Origin: Alcanivorax sp.
GTDB taxonomy: Bacteria; Pseudomonadota; Gammaproteobacteria; Pseudomonadales; Alcanivoracaceae
Reading direction: 5' to 3'
DNA: 64,000 bases
NCBI GenBank assembly: GCA_022449455.1
Contig: JAKUPL010000003.1
Location: 62,001 to 126,000, forward strand
The stretch's first letter is position 1; every line of letters begins with the position of its first letter. Of the stretch, positions 20,818-30,394 are shown piece by piece. The notes below the pieces were generated by a model, which had not been told where the DNA came from, did no database searches, and was given only the letters and a program-made list of their open reading frames with translations. The position numbers and the translations under genes were made by a program.

Positions 20818-21774
20818 ATGACGAGCAAACGGCAACAACTGGAACAGTGGACCACCGTGGTGGCCGACACCGGCGATCTGGAAAAAATCGCCGCCCTGCG
20901 TCCCCATGACGCCACCACCAATCCGTCCCTGCTGCTCGCCGCGGCCCGCGACGGACGGTTCCGTTACCTGCTCGATCAGGCCCGCGAGCTGGCCCGGGAA
21001 ATGGGACACCGTGACGACCTGGCCTGGTGCTGCGATGCCTTCGCCTGCGTGGCCGGCCAGGCGGTGCTGGAACATATCCCCGGGCTGGTCTCCACCGAGG
21101 TGGACGCGCGGCTGTCGTTCGACACCGCCGCCACCGTCGCCAAGGCGCGCCGGCTGATGGCGCTGTATCGGGAGCTTGGCGTGGACGGCGACCGGGTGCT
21201 GATCAAGGCCGCCGCCACCTGGGAAGGCATCCAGGCGGCACGCATCCTGGAAGAGGAAGGCATCCACTGCAACCTGACCCTGGTGTTCGCGGTGGAGCAG
21301 GCCCTGGCCGCCGCCGAGGCCGGCGCCACCCTGATCTCACCGTTCGTGGGCCGGATCCGCGACTGGTACGTGAAGCAGGGTCTGGAGATCAATCACATCG
21401 ATCAGGACCCCGGCGTGCAGTCGGTGCGCCACATCTTCCATCTGCTCAAGGCCCGCGGGCTGGAAACCATCGTGATGGGCGCCAGCTTCCGCAACGCCGC
21501 CGAGATCGAAGCGCTGGCCGGTTGCGACCGCCTGACCATCAGCCCCGCCCTGCTGGACGAACTGGGCAACGACGACGGCAAGCTGGAGCGGCGCCTGGAA
21601 GACACCAACGTGGAACCGGAAACCGAGTGGCAGCCGGTGAACGAAGCGGCGTTCCGCTGGTCCCTGAATGACAACCCCATGGCCTGCGATCTGCTCAGCG
21701 ACGGCATCCGGCGCTTCGCCGCCGATCAGCGGGCCCTGGAACAACGGCTCACCGAGGAGGAGATCGCCGCGTGA
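20818..21774 (+). CDS. tal: transaldolase (type B)
   Basis: A 318-residue pentose-phosphate enzyme transferring dihydroxyacetone units from sedoheptulose 7-phosphate. DATTNPSLLL carries the catalytic aspartate, the Schiff-base lysine is in LIKAAATWEGI, and the phosphate site follows (SPFVGRIRDWY). The start at 20818 has AGGAAGG upstream; the in-frame start at 20770 adds residues unlike the family. Its TGA overlaps the next start (GTGA). Confidence 0.97.
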   Translation: MTSKRQQLEQWTTVVADTGDLEKIAALRPHDATTNPSLLLAAARDGRFRYLLDQARELAREMGHRDDLAWCCDAFACVAGQAVLEHIPGLVSTEVDARLSFDTAATVAKARRLMALYRELGVDGDRVLIKAAATWEGIQAARILEEEGIHCNLTLVFAVEQALAAAEAGATLISPFVGRIRDWYVKQGLEINHIDQDPGVQSVRHIFHLLKARGLETIVMGASFRNAAEIEALAGCDRLTISPALLDELGNDDGKLERRLEDTNVEPETEWQPVNEAAFRWSLNDNPMACDLLSDGIRRFAADQRALEQRLTEEEIAA

Positions 21775-22214
21775 AATGGCTTGCCCGCCTGTTTCCCACC
21801 GACGACCGCGCCAGCGAAACCAGTACCGATGACCTGCACCGCGCCGCCGCCGCCCTGTTGATGGAGGTGGCGCGCACCGACGGTGAAGTGGATGAACAGG
21901 AGGAGCGCCTGCTGATCCAGGCGATACAGCGTCATTGGCGGCTCGATGACACGGAGATGGCGGACATCGTCTCGGAGCTGCGTGAACGGGTGGAAGCCGC
22001 CACCGACCTGTTCGAATTCACCCGCCCCCTGCGCGAGCGCTGGGACCCGGAAACCCGGGTGCGGTTGATCTACGACATGTGGGCCGTGGCCGCCGCCGAC
22101 GGCAAGGCCGACGTCCACGAAGAGCAGCTGATCCGCCGGGTCTCCGAGCTGCTCTACGTGTCCCACGGCGACTACATCCGCGGCAAATTGGCGGCTCTGG
22201 GCGAGGACGGCTGA
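21771..22214 (+). CDS. TerB-like acidic helical protein
   Basis: A 147-residue protein with two related metal-loop-like motifs, ARTDGEVDEQEE (about 34-45) and AAADGKADVHEE (about 107-118), the pattern of the TerB/DjlA-N tellurite-resistance fold. It is soluble, with no signal peptide. It begins with GTG overlapping the tal stop, so it is co-translated with transaldolase. No role in tellurite resistance is implied. Confidence 0.8.
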   Translation: MKWLARLFPTDDRASETSTDDLHRAAAALLMEVARTDGEVDEQEERLLIQAIQRHWRLDDTEMADIVSELRERVEAATDLFEFTRPLRERWDPETRVRLIYDMWAVAAADGKADVHEEQLIRRVSELLYVSHGDYIRGKLAALGEDG

Positions 22215-22236
22215 ACGCCGCCCTCGACGGTCCCGG

Positions 22237-23106
22237 TTACTCCCAGCCGTCGTCCTCTTCCAGGGCCGGGTCCTCATCCGGCAGCGGCGGCGCCGCCGCG
22301 TCCGGTCCTTCGATCTGAATCAGCCGGCGCTGCAGATAGGCGTTGCGGATAAAAGTATAGCGGTCGCCGACGATGTTCCTTTCCAGATCCAGCAGGTCGG
22401 CACGCAGGTCCACGCCGTACAGCGCCGCCACCCCGTAGCGGGTCAGATCATCCTCGATGTAGGTGGGCGGCCACAGGTAGGAACGCGGGTACAGCGTGCC
22501 GGCGTCCCGCACCGAGGACGGTCCGAAGATCGGCAGTACCAGATACGGCCCGGAGGGCACGCCCCAGCGGCCCAGGGTGACGTCCAGATTGGTGTCGCTG
22601 TTGTGCAGGTTCATGTCACTGGCCACGTCGAACAGCCCGGCCAGACCCAGGGTGGTGTTGACCGTGAAGCGTCCCAGGTTGTGCCCGGCCTCGCCCCATT
22701 GCCACTGCAGCGCGTAATTGATCGAGTCGCCGATGTCGCCCAAGTTGCTGAAGAAGCGCGTCACGGTGTCGTCCAGCCACTGCGGGGTGATCCAACGATA
22801 GCCCTTGGCCGCCGGCTTGATGGCATAGCGATCGACGAATTCGTTGAAGCCGAAAATCTTGCGGTTGAAGCCCTGCCACGGATCCCGCTCCTCGAAGGCG
22901 GCGGCGCCGCCACGATCAAAGGGGGTGGACGCCTCGCCCCATTGGTCATCGCCGGCGTCGTCCGTGGCCTGCTCGCTGGCGGCGGCACGGGGGTCGTTGC
23001 GGGCCGGGGCATCCGCCGGCGGCGCGTCGTCCGCCGGGGTCTGGGAGGGGGAATGGGCACAGCCGGCCAGGGTGATCCATAACAAAGCGGGAATCCATAC
23101 GCGCAC
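22237..23106 (-). CDS. mlaA: MlaA/VacJ outer-membrane lipoprotein
   Basis: A lipoprotein of about 289 residues with the lipobox LAGC, an Ala/Pro/Asp-rich linker and the MlaA core (DPWQGFNRKIFGFNEFVDRY, then GRFTVNTTLGLAGLFDVA and YLVLPIFGPSSVRDA). MlaA with porins extracts phospholipid from the outer leaflet for return through MlaC and MlaFEDB. GTG at 23106 is spaced well from AGGA; a TTG at 23112 is too close. The rest of the mla system is not nearby. Confidence 0.93.
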   Translation of the reverse strand: MRVWIPALLWITLAGCAHSPSQTPADDAPPADAPARNDPRAAASEQATDDAGDDQWGEASTPFDRGGAAAFEERDPWQGFNRKIFGFNEFVDRYAIKPAAKGYRWITPQWLDDTVTRFFSNLGDIGDSINYALQWQWGEAGHNLGRFTVNTTLGLAGLFDVASDMNLHNSDTNLDVTLGRWGVPSGPYLVLPIFGPSSVRDAGTLYPRSYLWPPTYIEDDLTRYGVAALYGVDLRADLLDLERNIVGDRYTFIRNAYLQRRLIQIEGPDAAAPPLPDEDPALEEDDGWE

Positions 23107-23211
23107 GGGCAACGTCCTTTCTTCGTGATTTTATCGTCGGCGCATTATAGCGGCGCGCACGGTGGGCAGAGCAACCACCCCCTGGCCGGTTCCGGCGGTT
23201 GCGCCGGTCAG

Positions 23212-24015
23212 TCAGTCGCCGCGGGTGCCGAGAATCAGCCCCCGCTGGCGCAGCCCGCCCAGCAGGTCGGCACCGAAAGCGCGCACCGCGGCCGGATCCG
23301 GATGCCCGATCTCCCCGGCCAGCCGGGCCAGCAGCCGTTCGCCGCTGTCCTCGGGATATTCGCCGATCAGCGCCAGCAGCCGCGCGGTGACCGCGTTGAT
23401 CTCCATGAACGCCACCTGCTCGTCGCCATCCCGGTAGATCAGCAGCCAGACCGGCTGCGGCGGCGGTTCGGTGGGCCGGTGCCGCGGGCCGATGCGGTGC
23501 ACCGGCCAGCGGTATTGCAGCACCGCATGCAGGGGCGACAGGCAAGGCACGCCGGCCAGCGGATCGCCATCCGGCCGCACCCGGGCCTGGATCGGCGCGT
23601 CGGCGGTTTCCAGCACCACCTCCATCCACTCGTAATGGGCCAGCTCGGCCAGAAACGGCGGCGCGCCCTCCTCCGGCGTGTACTCCTCCTCCAGAAAGGT
23701 GACGAACTCCCGGCCGATCTCAAGAAAATACGGCGAGCGCGAACTGTGGGCGTCAAAGAAGGCGCGCACCAGTCGCCGCCAGGCGGGCTCGTCGTGGAGC
23801 GCCCTGAGCACCGGAAAGCCTTTTTCCAGAAACCCGTTGATGTTGTTGAAGAACAGATTGCGGTAGACCGCCAGGCGCCGTTCCTCGATGCCCTCCGGGG
23901 CCGGGTGCCGGTCCGGATCGCGCAGGTGGGCGGCGAAGCGGCGCTGGATGCGCAGGAACTCCGGTTCGCTGTTCCTTTCGCTGTTCCTTTCGCTGGTCCT
24001 TTCCGGGGACTCCAT
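23212..24015 (-). CDS. hvfC: HvfC-like RiPP maturation partner (DUF2063)
   Basis: A 267-residue protein with the DUF2063/BufC N-terminal helical domain (about 18-110, with RLAVYRNLFFNNINGFLEKGFPVL) and a C-terminal domain ending in a winged-helix-like segment (FMEINAVTARLLALI). HvfC/BufC proteins bind the precursor and assist the MNIO enzyme. The ATG overlaps the hvfB stop (ATGA). The N-terminus has a tandem SERN repeat from a 12-bp DNA duplication (about 23970-23995). Confidence 0.88.
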   Translation of the reverse strand: MESPERTSERNSERNSEPEFLRIQRRFAAHLRDPDRHPAPEGIEERRLAVYRNLFFNNINGFLEKGFPVLRALHDEPAWRRLVRAFFDAHSSRSPYFLEIGREFVTFLEEEYTPEEGAPPFLAELAHYEWMEVVLETADAPIQARVRPDGDPLAGVPCLSPLHAVLQYRWPVHRIGPRHRPTEPPPQPVWLLIYRDGDEQVAFMEINAVTARLLALIGEYPEDSGERLLARLAGEIGHPDPAAVRAFGADLLGGLRQRGLILGTRGD

Positions 24016-24875
24016 CAGGCGCTCCGCAATGCCGGGCGGGCGCCGCCGTGGGCGTGCTGCAGCGCGCCGATGTGGCGCAGCTCATCGCACAGGGTGTCGA
24101 ACGGCGGGAAATTGAAGTCCCGCTCCAGCAAGGTGGGCAGCACGCCGAACGCCTGATAGGCCACCTCCAACAGACGCCACACCGGGTCGATCACCTCGGC
24201 GCCGTGGGTGTCCACTTTCAGGTCCTCGGCCTCGTCGAAATGGCCGGCCACGTGCACATAAAAAATGCGCTCGCCGGGCAGGCCGCGAATGAAGTCGGCA
24301 GCGTCGTAGCCGTGGTTGATGCCGTTCACGTAGGCGTTGTTCACATCCAGCAGCAGGCCGCAGTCGGCCTCTTCCAGCACCGCGCGCACGAAGTCCAGCT
24401 CGCTGAGGGCGGCGCTTTCGTGCACCGGCGGCGCCGCGTAGTAGCTGACGTGTTCGATGCCGATACGCTGGCCAAGAAAATCCTGCACCTGGCGGATGCG
24501 CTCCGCCGCGTGGTGCACGGCTTCCTCAGTGAAAGGAATCGGCATCAAATCGTAAAGATGGCCGTGATCACCGCAGTAGCTCAGGTGCTCGGTGTAGCAG
24601 CGGATGCGGTGTTCGGCGAGAAAGGTTTTGATCCGTCCGAGCAGATCGAAATCCAGCGGCTCCGGGCCACCCAGGGACAGGCTCAGACCGTGGCTGACAA
24701 AGGGAAAGCGTTCGGTGAAGGCCCGGAACTCACGGCCCAGCCGGCCGCCCATGGGAATCCAGTTCTCCGGTGCCACTTCCAGAAAGTCCACCGGCGGCGA
24801 AGGGGCTTGAGACAGCGGGCCCATCAGGGCCCGCCTCAGCCCCAGACCGGTGCCGGTCACGGGGAACGTCTTCAT
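24015..24875 (-). CDS. hvfB: HvfB-like MNIO (DUF692) RiPP maturase
   Basis: A 286-residue TIM-barrel multinuclear non-heme iron oxidase. Candidate iron ligands and family motifs are clear: [57 protein letters not shown] and DTHGAEV. Characterised relatives (HvfB with HvfC; MbnB with MbnC) oxidise cysteines of a precursor peptide; HvfB makes oxazolone/thioamide pairs that bind copper. It lies 11 bp after the precursor gene and overlaps hvfC. Confidence 0.92.
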   Translation of the reverse strand: MKTFPVTGTGLGLRRALMGPLSQAPSPPVDFLEVAPENWIPMGGRLGREFRAFTERFPFVSHGLSLSLGGPEPLDFDLLGRIKTFLAEHRIRCYTEHLSYCGDHGHLYDLMPIPFTEEAVHHAAERIRQVQDFLGQRIGIEHVSYYAAPPVHESAALSELDFVRAVLEEADCGLLLDVNNAYVNGINHGYDAADFIRGLPGERIFYVHVAGHFDEAEDLKVDTHGAEVIDPVWRLLEVAYQAFGVLPTLLERDFNFPPFDTLCDELRHIGALQHAHGGARPALRSA

Positions 24876-24886
24876 GGTGCGAGCAA

Positions 24887-25147
24887 TCAGCCCTGGCCGC
24901 CGCAGCTGCCTTCGGACTTCTTGTCACCGCCACAGCTGCCTTCGCCTTTCTTGTCGCCGCAGCTGCCTTCACCACATTTGCCTTCGCCGTCCTTGGAGTG
25001 ATCGCCGGCGAGCTGATAGCCGCTCTGCAGATCGGTGGCGCCGAACGGGTTGTCGGCGGCATGCACCGCGGGGATGGACATCGCGGATGCCACCACGGCG
25101 GCACCCAGGGTGGCGGCCAGCGGATTCAGTTTGCTTTCTTTAGCCAT
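24887..25147 (-). CDS. hvfA: HvfA-like RiPP metallophore precursor with four EGxC motifs
   Basis: An 86-residue precursor with a Sec-type signal peptide (1-30, cleavage after VHA), a spacer, and a Gly/Lys/Glu-rich C-terminus holding one EGKC and three EGSC motifs (Cys58, 63, 72 and 82). In the Haemophilus HvfA system EGKC cysteines are converted to oxazolone/thioamide copper ligands. The start at 25147 has AGGAGA upstream; a longer in-frame start would bury the signal. First gene of hvfABC; no DoxX-like hvfD is present. Confidence 0.9.
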   Translation of the reverse strand: MAKESKLNPLAATLGAAVVASAMSIPAVHAADNPFGATDLQSGYQLAGDHSKDGEGKCGEGSCGDKKGEGSCGGDKKSEGSCGGQG

Positions 25148-25272
25148 GATCGATCTCCTGAAACGCATCTTATCGGAATGTATGAAACTTATTGTCGAAG
25201 GCACCTCCGGGTGCCGTGACCCTATGGAGGCACGGGGCAGGTAAAGATTACGTGGAGATCGGAATGTTTTTT
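25148..25272 (-). promoter_or_regulatory. hvfABC leader with competing hairpins
   Basis: On the minus strand GGCACC (25210-25215) can pair with GGTGCC (25200-25205, loop CGGA), or its GGCAC core can pair with an upstream GTGCC (25228-25232); the two pairings exclude each other. ACATTCCGAT also occurs twice, near 25173 and 25259. No convincing sigma-70 promoter was found, so an alternative sigma factor or a terminator role for the preceding gene is possible. Confidence 0.35.
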
Positions 25273-26403
25273 TCAGCGCACCCGATTGAGCACCACGCTG
25301 CCGATGGAATAGCCGGCGCCAAACGAGCAGATCACGCCGTGGGTGCCCGCTTCCAGATCGGTGTTGTATTTATGAAACGCGATGATCGAACCCGCCGAGC
25401 TGGTGTTGGCGTAATCGTCCAGAATCACCGGCGCTTCCTCGCGGCTGGCGTCACGACCCAGCACCCGGCGGGCGATGAATTCGTTCATGCTCAGGTTGGC
25501 CTGATGCAGCCACATGCGTTTCACGTCGCTCACCGGTACCCGAAGATCGCTGAGATGGGAAGTGATCTGTTCCGCCACCATCGGGCACACTTCCTTGAAC
25601 ACCTTGCGACCTTCCTGACGGAACAGCTTGTCGCGGGCGCCCACGCCGGAGGGGTCGGCGCGATTGAGAAAACCGAAATTATTGCGAATGTTGTTGGAAA
25701 AACGGGTCTGCAGGCGGGTGCCCAGCACTTCCCACTGGGTGGCGCTGGTGGCGTCCTCGGCGCGCTCCAGAATCACCGCCGTGGCCACATCGCCGAAAAT
25801 AAAGTGGCAATCCCGATCCTGCCAGGCCAGATGGCCGGAACAGATTTCCGGGTTGACCATCAGCACGCGGCGGGCGGACCCGTTGCGGATGGCGTCCACG
25901 CCGGCCTGGATACCGAAGGTGGCACTGGAACAGGCCACGTTCATGTCGTAGCCCCAGCCGTGTTCCATGCCCAGCGCCTGCTGCACTTCCACCGCCATGG
26001 CCGGGTAGGCGCGCTGCATGTTGGAACAGGCCACCAGCACCGCGTCCAGGTCGTCCGGGCCGAGGCCGGCGTTGTCGAGGGCCTGACGGGCCGCCTTGAC
26101 GGCGATCTCCGCCTGCACCGACAACTCCTCGTCGCCACGCTCCGGAATGCTCGGGCACAGACGGTCCGGGTCGAGAATGCCTTCCTTATCCAGCACGTAA
26201 CGCTGCTTGATGCCGGACGCCTTTTCGATAAAGGTGCTGTTGGACGGGGTCAGCGCTTCCCGTTCGCCGGCCTCGATGGCCGCCGCGTGTTCGCGGTTAT
26301 GGCGCTCCACGTACTCGTTGAAGGAGGCCACCAGTTCGTCGTTGGTGATGGATTGCTCAGGGGTCCAGAGTCCGGTCCCGCTGATCACTACGGAATGGGT
26401 CAC
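25273..26403 (-). CDS. beta-ketoacyl-ACP synthase III family protein (FabH-like)
   Basis: A 376-residue thiolase-fold condensing enzyme. The triad is complete: cysteine in NVACSSATFGI, histidine in LHQANLSMNEF and asparagine in YANTSSAGS. It is about 55 residues longer than FabH, with an insertion near residues 30-70, like the long FabH homologues of hydrocarbon-degrading gammaproteobacteria. It may start fatty acid synthesis or condense another acyl group. GTG 26403 follows AGGA at seven bases; a TTG at 26421 is less likely. It stands alone. Confidence 0.85.
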   Translation of the reverse strand: MTHSVVISGTGLWTPEQSITNDELVASFNEYVERHNREHAAAIEAGEREALTPSNSTFIEKASGIKQRYVLDKEGILDPDRLCPSIPERGDEELSVQAEIAVKAARQALDNAGLGPDDLDAVLVACSNMQRAYPAMAVEVQQALGMEHGWGYDMNVACSSATFGIQAGVDAIRNGSARRVLMVNPEICSGHLAWQDRDCHFIFGDVATAVILERAEDATSATQWEVLGTRLQTRFSNNIRNNFGFLNRADPSGVGARDKLFRQEGRKVFKEVCPMVAEQITSHLSDLRVPVSDVKRMWLHQANLSMNEFIARRVLGRDASREEAPVILDDYANTSSAGSIIAFHKYNTDLEAGTHGVICSFGAGYSIGSVVLNRVR

Positions 26404-26516
26404 AAGCCTGTCCTCGCACAAAGGGCGCCCCCGGGGAAGAGCCGCCTCGACAGTGTAAATAGGTCAATTATCCGGATATGACAGGTCCGGCGCAAAGGGC
26501 GACGGACCGGCGGCGT

Positions 26517-29500
26517 TCAACAGGCCTCCCACTGCTTGTTGAGCCGCTTGGCGGACACCGGCACCTTGGTGCCCAGGGGCTGGGCGAACAGGCTGACCCG
26601 GTATTCCTCGATCATCCAGCGAAACAGGCGCAGCGGCGCCGGTTGCCGCCAGGGCGGCGTGTCGCCGGCGCGGCGCCGGAAGCGCTCCTGGTAATCCTCC
26701 AGCTCGGCCACCAGCGCGCGGTCGCGACCGATCTGGCCGCCCATCTTCTCCAGACGCTGGGCCACCGCCGCCAGGTAGCGGGGGTATTCGCTCAACCATT
26801 CCGCCTCCACCGCCAGCGGGAAGGCGTCGCTGAACAAGTCGCCGAGCTGGGTTTTCAGATCGCGGTGGGCGTGGGCCCAGGCCAGCGGAAAATTCTTCTC
26901 CAAACGGGCCATGGCATCGCGGTAGGCCGCGAACAGCTCCCCGTAGCCGGTGAGCGCCTTCTCCGCCGCGCTGACGAAGTCGCCACGGCCGGCGTCGAAG
27001 CGCGCCCGCCAGGCGTCGCCATCGCGCACCGGCTCGGCGTGAAAACGAAAATGATCGGCGGCGAACCGCAACAGCACCCGCTCCAGACCGTGCCGGCCCA
27101 GTTCCGATTTGTCCGCCTTCAGTTTCTGGAAACCCGGGCGCTGGCCGGCGAAGCGTTTGAGCGCGCGCACCTGATCGCCCAGCGCCAGCAGTGCCAGGCG
27201 CGCGCAGCCGTAGCCGTGGTGCCAGGCGGCATCGTCGGCGTCCGCCCGGCGCCGCAGCGCCACCCGGTCGCCCAGGTCTTCCAGGGCCGGATAGTGACGC
27301 AGTCGCAGGCCACCCTGCTCCCGCTCTTGGCACTCCGGCACGCTGCCGAAGCACCAGTCGCGGCCTTCCGGGTCCGGCTCGTCACGAACCGCCGGGGCGG
27401 CCGCCACCTGCTCCGCCAGGGTGCGGCGCAAGTCGGCCGGGTCGCGACTTTCGCGAACAACGGCGCCCTCGCCGTCCACCACCCGCAGGTTCATGCGCAG
27501 ATGATCCGGAATGCGCGCCACCGGCCACTCTTCCTGCTCCACCCGCACGCCGGTGATGCGTTGCAGCTCCCGGGTCATGGCCGGCAGCAGCGGCTGGTCC
27601 GGCGACAACGCCTCCATCAGCGCATTGACGAAGTCCGGCACCGGCACGAAATGACGCCGGCGTGCCTTGGGCAGACCGCGAATCAAGGCTTCCAGCTTTT
27701 CACGGAGCAGCCCCGGCACCAGCCAGTCCAGCCGCTCGTCGGGCACCTGCCCGAGGGCCGCCACCGGCACCACCAGAGTGACGCCGTCGGTGTCACCGGT
27801 GGGGTCGAAGCTGTATTCCAGCGGCAGGCTCAGCCCGTCCAGATCGAGCCGGTCCGGAAACGCGTCCTCGCGCAGATCCGGGCTGCGCGACAACAGGAAA
27901 TCGTCGTCCATCAGCAGCGCCCGGCGCTGCGCCTCCGAGGCGGTTTTGCGATACCAGGTTTCCAGATGCGTGAGGGTGTACAGCCCCTCCGGCAGCCGTT
28001 CGTCGTAGAACGTCACCCGGGTTTCTTCATCCACCAGAATGTCGCGGCGACGCAGTTTGTGCTCCATGGCCTCGAGCTGCTCCAGGCGCTCCCGGTTGGC
28101 GCGCACGAACACCGGCTCGCGGCTCAGCTGACCGGCCACCAGACCCTCGCGGATCATCAGTTCCCGGGCCAGGGGCGGATCCAGCGGGCCATAGTTGACG
28201 CGCCGGCCGGACGCCAGGATCAGGCCGAACAGATTGACCTGCTCCCGGGCCATCACGCAGCCGCGTTTTTTCGACCAGTGCGGCTCAAAGTACTGACGTT
28301 TGATCAGGTGCGCCGCTTCCTGCTCCACCCAGTGCGGTTCGATGCGCGCCACGCAGCGGGCGAACAGCCGGCTGGTTTCCACCTGCTCGGCGGCCATCAA
28401 CCAGCGCGCGCCGTTCTTGCGGTTGGCGCTTTTGCTCAGTGACGAGCCCGGCCAGATCAGCGGCTTGCGGTTGCGGGTGGACAGCCACTCGCCTTCCTCG
28501 CCGCGCTGCATCACGTTGCCGAGCAGGCCGGTGAGCAGGGCCCGGTGCACCGCCTCGTACTCCGCCGGCTCCGCGTTCAGGGTCCAGCCCTGCTCCCGGG
28601 CCAGCAGCAACAACTGCCGATGGGTATCGCGCCACTCGCGCATGCGCGACGGCGCCAGGAAGGCTTTCTTCAGGGCCTTTTCGAACTGCGCCCGGGACAG
28701 CGCCTCGCGCTGCTCTTCCGCCCAATGCCAAAGATTGAGAAACCAGAGGAAGTCGCTGTCCTTGTCCTCGAACGGCTGGTGCGCCTGGTCCGCCTGCTGC
28801 TGCTTGTCCCGGGGCCGCTCGCGGGGGTCCTGCACCGCCAGGGCGGCGACGATCACCAGCACCTCGCGCAGGACTTTCTTGTCGGCGCCGCCCACCACCA
28901 TGCGCGCCAGGGTCGGGTCCAGGGGAAAGCGCGCCAGTTGCCGTCCCAGGGCGGTGGGCCGGCGGCCCTTGTCCAGGGCCCCCAGTTCCTCCAGCAGCCG
29001 ATAACCGTCGCGGATAAAGCGACCGTCCGGCGGCTCCATGAAGGGAAAGTCCTCCACCGCGCCCAGGCGCAGGTCCGCCATCTGCAGAATCACCGCCGCC
29101 AGATTGGTGCGCTGGATTTCCGGATCGGTGAACACCGGGCGCTGCAGAAAGTCGTCTTCCTCGTAGAGCCGGAAACAGACGCCGGGCATCAGCCGCCCGC
29201 TGCGCCCGGCGCGCTGGTTGGCGCTGGCCTGGGACACCGGCTCCACCGGCAGCCGCTGCACCTTGGAATGCACGCTGTAGCGGCTGATGCGGGCGGTGCC
29301 GGCGTCGATCACATAGCGGATGCCGGGTACCGTCAGGGAGGTTTCCGCCACATTGGTACTGAGCACCACCCGCCGGCCCCGGTGGCTGGAGAACACGCGC
29401 TGCTGCTCGGCGCCGCTCAGGCGCGCGTACAGCGGCAGCAGTTCCGTGTCGCGGAAATCGCAGCGCTTGAGGTGATGGTGCACGTCACGAATGTCGCGCT

Positions 29501-30383
29501 CGCCGCTGAGAAACACCAGCACGTCGCGGGCGGTGGGCGGGCCGCTCCGGCGTTCCTCGCGCTGGATCTCACGGAGCACGTCCTCCACCTGCAGCCCCAG
29601 GTCCCGGTCCGCCTCCGGCGGCCGGTAGCGGATCTCCACCGGGAAGGTGCGGCCGGACACTTCGAACACCGGGGCGTCGCCGAAGTGGGCGGCGAAGCGC
29701 TCATGGTCGATGGTCGCCGAGGTGATGATCACCTTCAGGTCGGGACGGCGCGGCAACAGCTGTTTGAGATAGCCGAGCAGGAAATCGATATTGAGGCTGC
29801 GCTCGTGGGCCTCATCGATAATCAGAGTGTCGTACTGATTGAGGAAGCGATCGTTCTGGATCTCGCTGAGCAACATGCCGTCGGTCATCAGCTTGATCAG
29901 GCTGTCCTCGCCCACCTGTTCGCTGAAGCGCACCTTGTAGCCGACCTTCTCGCCAACCCGGGTGTGCAGTTCCTCGGCCAGCCGCGCCGCCACCGAGCGC
30001 GCCGCCAGACGGCGCGGCTGGGTGTGGCCGATGTAACCGTCCACGCCGCGCCCCAGTTCCAGACAGATCTTGGGCAGCTGGGTGGTCTTGCCGGAGCCGG
30101 TTTCGCCGGCCACCACCACCACCTGGTGATCGCGGATCGCCGCCGCCAGTTCCTCCCGGTGGCGCACCACCGGCAGGTCCGGCCATTCCAGCGGCGCCGC
30201 CAGCAGCTCCTGGCGCCGCGCCCGGGCGGCCACGGAGGTTTCGATGGCGGCCGCCACCTTATCGCGGCCGCTTTCACTGAAACGCCGGCCGAGACCGTCC
30301 AGGCGTTTCTTCAGACGCGGCCGGTCACCGGCGCGCGCCTGCGTGAGCCGTTGGTAAAGCGCTTTCAATGAAGTCTCGGTCAT
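26517..30383 (-). CDS. hrpA: ATP-dependent RNA helicase HrpA
   Basis: A 1288-residue DEAH-box RNA helicase. It has motif I (GETGSGKTTQLPK), motif II DEAH (IIDEAHERSLN), motif III SAT and motif VI QRAGRSGR, followed by the HA2/OB-fold region and the long HrpA-type C-terminal domain (DUF3418). HrpA acts on stalled ribosomes and mRNA. Length is normal. It follows the M61 peptidase gene by 11 bp, so the pair may be co-transcribed. Confidence 0.97.
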   Translation of the reverse strand: MTETSLKALYQRLTQARAGDRPRLKKRLDGLGRRFSESGRDKVAAAIETSVAARARRQELLAAPLEWPDLPVVRHREELAAAIRDHQVVVVAGETGSGKTTQLPKICLELGRGVDGYIGHTQPRRLAARSVAARLAEELHTRVGEKVGYKVRFSEQVGEDSLIKLMTDGMLLSEIQNDRFLNQYDTLIIDEAHERSLNIDFLLGYLKQLLPRRPDLKVIITSATIDHERFAAHFGDAPVFEVSGRTFPVEIRYRPPEADRDLGLQVEDVLREIQREERRSGPPTARDVLVFLSGERDIRDVHHHLKRCDFRDTELLPLYARLSGAEQQRVFSSHRGRRVVLSTNVAETSLTVPGIRYVIDAGTARISRYSVHSKVQRLPVEPVSQASANQRAGRSGRLMPGVCFRLYEEDDFLQRPVFTDPEIQRTNLAAVILQMADLRLGAVEDFPFMEPPDGRFIRDGYRLLEELGALDKGRRPTALGRQLARFPLDPTLARMVVGGADKKVLREVLVIVAALAVQDPRERPRDKQQQADQAHQPFEDKDSDFLWFLNLWHWAEEQREALSRAQFEKALKKAFLAPSRMREWRDTHRQLLLLAREQGWTLNAEPAEYEAVHRALLTGLLGNVMQRGEEGEWLSTRNRKPLIWPGSSLSKSANRKNGARWLMAAEQVETSRLFARCVARIEPHWVEQEAAHLIKRQYFEPHWSKKRGCVMAREQVNLFGLILASGRRVNYGPLDPPLARELMIREGLVAGQLSREPVFVRANRERLEQLEAMEHKLRRRDILVDEETRVTFYDERLPEGLYTLTHLETWYRKTASEAQRRALLMDDDFLLSRSPDLREDAFPDRLDLDGLSLPLEYSFDPTGDTDGVTLVVPVAALGQVPDERLDWLVPGLLREKLEALIRGLPKARRRHFVPVPDFVNALMEALSPDQPLLPAMTRELQRITGVRVEQEEWPVARIPDHLRMNLRVVDGEGAVVRESRDPADLRRTLAEQVAAAPAVRDEPDPEGRDWCFGSVPECQEREQGGLRLRHYPALEDLGDRVALRRRADADDAAWHHGYGCARLALLALGDQVRALKRFAGQRPGFQKLKADKSELGRHGLERVLLRFAADHFRFHAEPVRDGDAWRARFDAGRGDFVSAAEKALTGYGELFAAYRDAMARLEKNFPLAWAHAHRDLKTQLGDLFSDAFPLAVEAEWLSEYPRYLAAVAQRLEKMGGQIGRDRALVAELEDYQERFRRRAGDTPPWRQPAPLRLFRWMIEEYRVSLFAQPLGTKVPVSAKRLNKQWEAC

Positions 30384-30394
30384 GAAGGTCCGTG

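Noticed and set aside
24887-25204. Metallothionein as the identity of the Cys-rich small protein
   Set aside because: It has a secretion signal, only four cysteines all in EGxC motifs, and maturation genes directly downstream.
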